A stretch of DNA of 6,309 bases from Pseudomonadota bacterium (GTDB lineage: Bacteria > Pseudomonadota > Alphaproteobacteria > Rhizobiales > Hyphomicrobiaceae), in NCBI GenBank assembly GCA_021816505.1, contig JAKAXS010000175.1, forward strand, positions 1 through 6,309. The letters run 5' to 3'. Below the pieces are notes generated by a model. That model did not search any database and was not told the origin of the DNA. It worked only from the letters and a program-made list of their open reading frames with translations. The translations under genes were made by a program, and so were the position numbers. Shown one piece after another: positions 5,167-6,309 of this stretch (within the stretch, counting starts at the first letter, position 1; each line of letters opens with the position of its first letter).

Positions 5167-6000
5167 TTAGGGCTGCGGCGGTGCCGGCGTCTCCGCAGGA
5201 GCTTCCGGGGCAGCCGGTGCTGCATCGCTGGGCGACGAAGAGCCAGACGGTGCGGGCGTGGCCTCGGGGGCGGGCGTAGCCTCGGGGGCCGGCGTCGCTT
5301 CAGGCGCGGGAGCAGGAGCCGCTTCCGGCGCAGGCGTGGGTTCGGGAGCTGGCGCGGGCGCAGCTTCAGGTGCCGGTGTCGGCGCAGCTTCAGGTGCCGG
5401 CGTGGGAGCGGGTTCGCTCGCCGGAGGAGGCGTCTCGGCCGGCTTGTCGCCGCTGACTGCGTCCTGCACCTTTTCCTTTGCCGCGTCGTAGGCCTCCTTG
5501 GCCTTCTCCTTGGCGCTATCGATGGTTGGCTTGGCCTTCTCGTAGGCGTCCTTCGACGTGTCGGTGGTCTTGTCGCGCAGTTCCAGCGCCTTTTCCTTCG
5601 CGCGCTCGAGCAGCGACTTCTTCGGCAGCGAACGCTGGTAAGCCGGCGTCGCCACGAGATCTTCATGGCTGGCGGCGATAGAAATCGTCGTCTTGCCGTC
5701 CTTCTCGGCCGATGTCAGCGCATCCAGGCCCACGCCGATGCGCTTCTCGGCCAGGCCAAGAAAGCCGCCCGTGCCGATAATGACGCCGATGACGGTGTTT
5801 CCGTCCGTCAGAATCAGATCTTCGATGTCGCCGATGATCGTGCCGTCCTTGCCGTAGACCTTGGCGCCGATCAGCGTGTCCTTGGCGAGGTGTTGGTCCG
5901 TGCCCTGCGCGCTCAGGAATATGGATGAGGTATCTTGAGAGATGGCGGGAAACGCCATCAGGAGCGTCGCTGCGGCGACGACGAGAACTCGGCTCTGCAT
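5167..6000 (-). CDS. Secreted PRC-barrel protein with helical and Ala/Pro/Glu-rich tail
   Basis: The 277-residue product starts with a signal peptide (about 1-21, cleavage near AIS-QD). A PRC-barrel domain (about 38-112) follows: LIGAKVYGKDG, IGDIEDLIL and GVIIGTGGFLGLAEKRIGV are typical of the periplasmic PRC-barrel proteins common in Hyphomicrobiales. Residues about 128-181 form a charged Lys/Glu/Ala helical stretch (for example AKEKAKEAYDAAKEK), resembling LEA-like or coiled-coil segments. Residues 187-277 are an Ala/Pro/Glu/Thr repeat (PAPEA-type units), probably extended and possibly spanning the periplasm or cell wall. PRC-barrels serve as small binding modules in several contexts, and the exact role of this group is not established; envelope or stress association is an inference. 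AGAGGAA lies 8 bases before the ATG. The gene appears monocistronic, with a palindromic terminator downstream and inverted repeats upstream. Confidence 0.88.
   Translation of the reverse strand: MQSRVLVVAAATLLMAFPAISQDTSSIFLSAQGTDQHLAKDTLIGAKVYGKDGTIIGDIEDLILTDGNTVIGVIIGTGGFLGLAEKRIGVGLDALTSAEKDGKTTISIAASHEDLVATPAYQRSLPKKSLLERAKEKALELRDKTTDTSKDAYEKAKPTIDSAKEKAKEAYDAAKEKVQDAVSGDKPAETPPPASEPAPTPAPEAAPTPAPEAAPAPAPEPTPAPEAAPAPAPEATPAPEATPAPEATPAPSGSSSPSDAAPAAPEAPAETPAPPQP
5252..5411 (-). repeat. In-frame tandem DNA repeats encoding the PAPEA tail
   Basis: Two 18-base units at 5252-5269 and 5270-5287 differ at one base. GGCGCAGCTTCAGGTGCCGG occurs exactly at 5357-5376 and 5381-5400, a 24-base period. 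Both periods are multiples of three, so copy-number change keeps the PRC-barrel protein in frame. Intervening units are degenerate versions of the same motif. Confidence 0.8.
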
Positions 6001-6079
6001 CGAAGTGATTCCTCTTTTTCGGGTGCCCTTGCGGGCGGACGCGCGGCGCTCTTTCAGGGCGCTTTGACGACGTTAACGA

Positions 6080-6101
6080 GACTTATTGAAGAGCTTAAGT
6101 C
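6080..6101. repeat. Inverted repeat GACTTA-N10-TAAGTC upstream of the PRC-barrel gene
   Basis: Six-base arms at 6080-6085 and 6096-6101 are separated by 10 bases, 80-101 bases upstream of the PRC-barrel start. TTGACT on the minus strand (6098-6103) overlaps one arm and could be a -35, but no good -10 follows. A regulator site is possible. Confidence 0.3.
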
Positions 6102-6114
6102 AAGCGGAAGTCAT

Positions 6115-6132
6115 GACACGTCGCGACGTGTC
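6115..6132. promoter_or_regulatory. Perfect 18-bp palindrome, possible operator
   Basis: GACACGTCGCGACGTGTC equals its own reverse complement. It lies 115-132 bases upstream of the PRC-barrel start, in non-coding sequence. Its size and symmetry suit a dimeric regulator. No T-run follows on either strand, so it is not a terminator. Confidence 0.45.
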
Positions 6133-6194
6133 GGGATCGGACGATCGTACAATTTCTCAGGGTGCGACGTTCACGAAATCCACATGCACGAACA

Positions 6195-6224
6195 TTGCTA
6201 TTTCAGCCGCTCCTGGGCTAGGAT
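6195..6224 (+). promoter_or_regulatory. Weak plus-strand promoter candidate
   Basis: TTGCTA (6195-6200) and TAGGAT (6219-6224), 18 bases apart, each match four of six consensus positions. It would start a transcript near 6231, running into the terminator at 6248-6285. Confidence 0.25.
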
Positions 6225-6247
6225 CGCGTCCGAATTCGACATAACCC

Positions 6248-6285
6248 AAGCGGCATGCCTCGACAGAGCATGAGCCGCTTTTTTT
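6248..6285 (+). terminator. Plus-strand rho-independent terminator with no assigned gene
   Basis: AAGCGGC (6248-6254) pairs with GCCGCTT (6274-6280), extended by ATGC (6255-6258) with GCAT (6268-6271) across a 2-base bulge. The 9-base loop is CTCGACAGA and T's run on to 6285. The minus-strand reading has no T-run. No plus-strand coding gene precedes it in this window. Confidence 0.7.
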
Positions 6286-6309
6286 GGATGTCCCGTCTTG
6301 AACGATAAC

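Larger units (their letters stand above)
6001..6309. other. 309-base region without a convincing protein gene
   Basis: This holds the leader and presumed promoter of the PRC-barrel gene (minus strand; no confident -35/-10 pair seen), two inverted repeats (6080-6101 and 6115-6132), a weak plus-strand promoter candidate and a plus-strand terminator (6248-6285). Plus-strand reading frames across it lack ribosome sites and overlap the PRC-barrel gene or the terminator. Confidence 0.6.

Noticed and set aside
5252..5411. Repeats considered as a CRISPR array
   Set aside because: Units are adjacent without unique spacers, multiples of three in length and within a coding frame.
5258..5491. Plus-strand frame encoding Gly/Ala/Ser repeats (collagen- or silk-like appearance)
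   Set aside because: It is the antisense of the PAPEA repeats; the sense frame has a signal peptide, a domain and a ribosome site.
5085..5666. 193-codon Arg/Pro-rich minus-strand frame
   Set aside because: Alternate frame of the PRC-barrel tail repeats; extreme composition and no start signal.
5935..6273. 112-codon plus-strand frame ending inside the orphan terminator
   Set aside because: Its first third is antisense to the PRC-barrel signal peptide, there is no ribosome site, and internal ATG 6184 also lacks one.

Overview
This is a GC-rich stretch with G/C-dominated third codon positions. It most likely comes from an alphaproteobacterium, probably of the Hyphomicrobiales/Rhizobiales type. 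Three things point there: a direct-repeat LexA box (GAAC-N7-GAAC) upstream of ssb, which is the alphaproteobacterial form of the SOS operator; a secreted PRC-barrel protein with a long Ala/Pro/Glu tail; and a ZnT9-like cation diffusion facilitator. Genus cannot be fixed from the sequence alone. I see no tRNA, rRNA, CRISPR array, transposase or phage gene.

Layout from left to right. A rho-independent terminator (10-44) ends an off-window plus-strand transcript. It meets a convergent YkgJ-type cysteine-cluster gene (minus, 48-476). Next is a plus-strand pair: a large five-TM protein with 36 pentapeptide repeats (641-2680), and 52 bases later a small signal-anchored protein (2733-3101). A 224-base gap holds a LexA box and a likely promoter, followed by ssb (3326-3874) and a strong terminator (3903-3937). 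That terminator overlaps the 3' end of the convergent CDF transporter gene (minus, 3917-5005). A perfect 28-bp palindrome (5117-5144) probably terminates the next minus-strand gene, the PRC-barrel protein (5167-6000). The last 309 bases have no convincing protein gene. They contain an 18-bp palindrome, a smaller inverted repeat, a weak plus-strand promoter candidate and a strong plus-strand terminator with no gene assigned to it.

Functionally these are mostly independent transcription units. The exception is the pentapeptide-repeat gene and its small neighbour, which look like a two-gene operon. The inferred topology (five TM helices, repeat domain outside the cytoplasm) and paired cysteines in both products suggest a periplasm-facing module of unknown function. 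This is the best candidate for an undescribed system here. The CDF protein retains the family fold but appears to lack acidic residues at the usual TM2 and TM5 metal-site positions. It also ends in a Lys/Arg tail encoded by the antisense strand of the ssb terminator.
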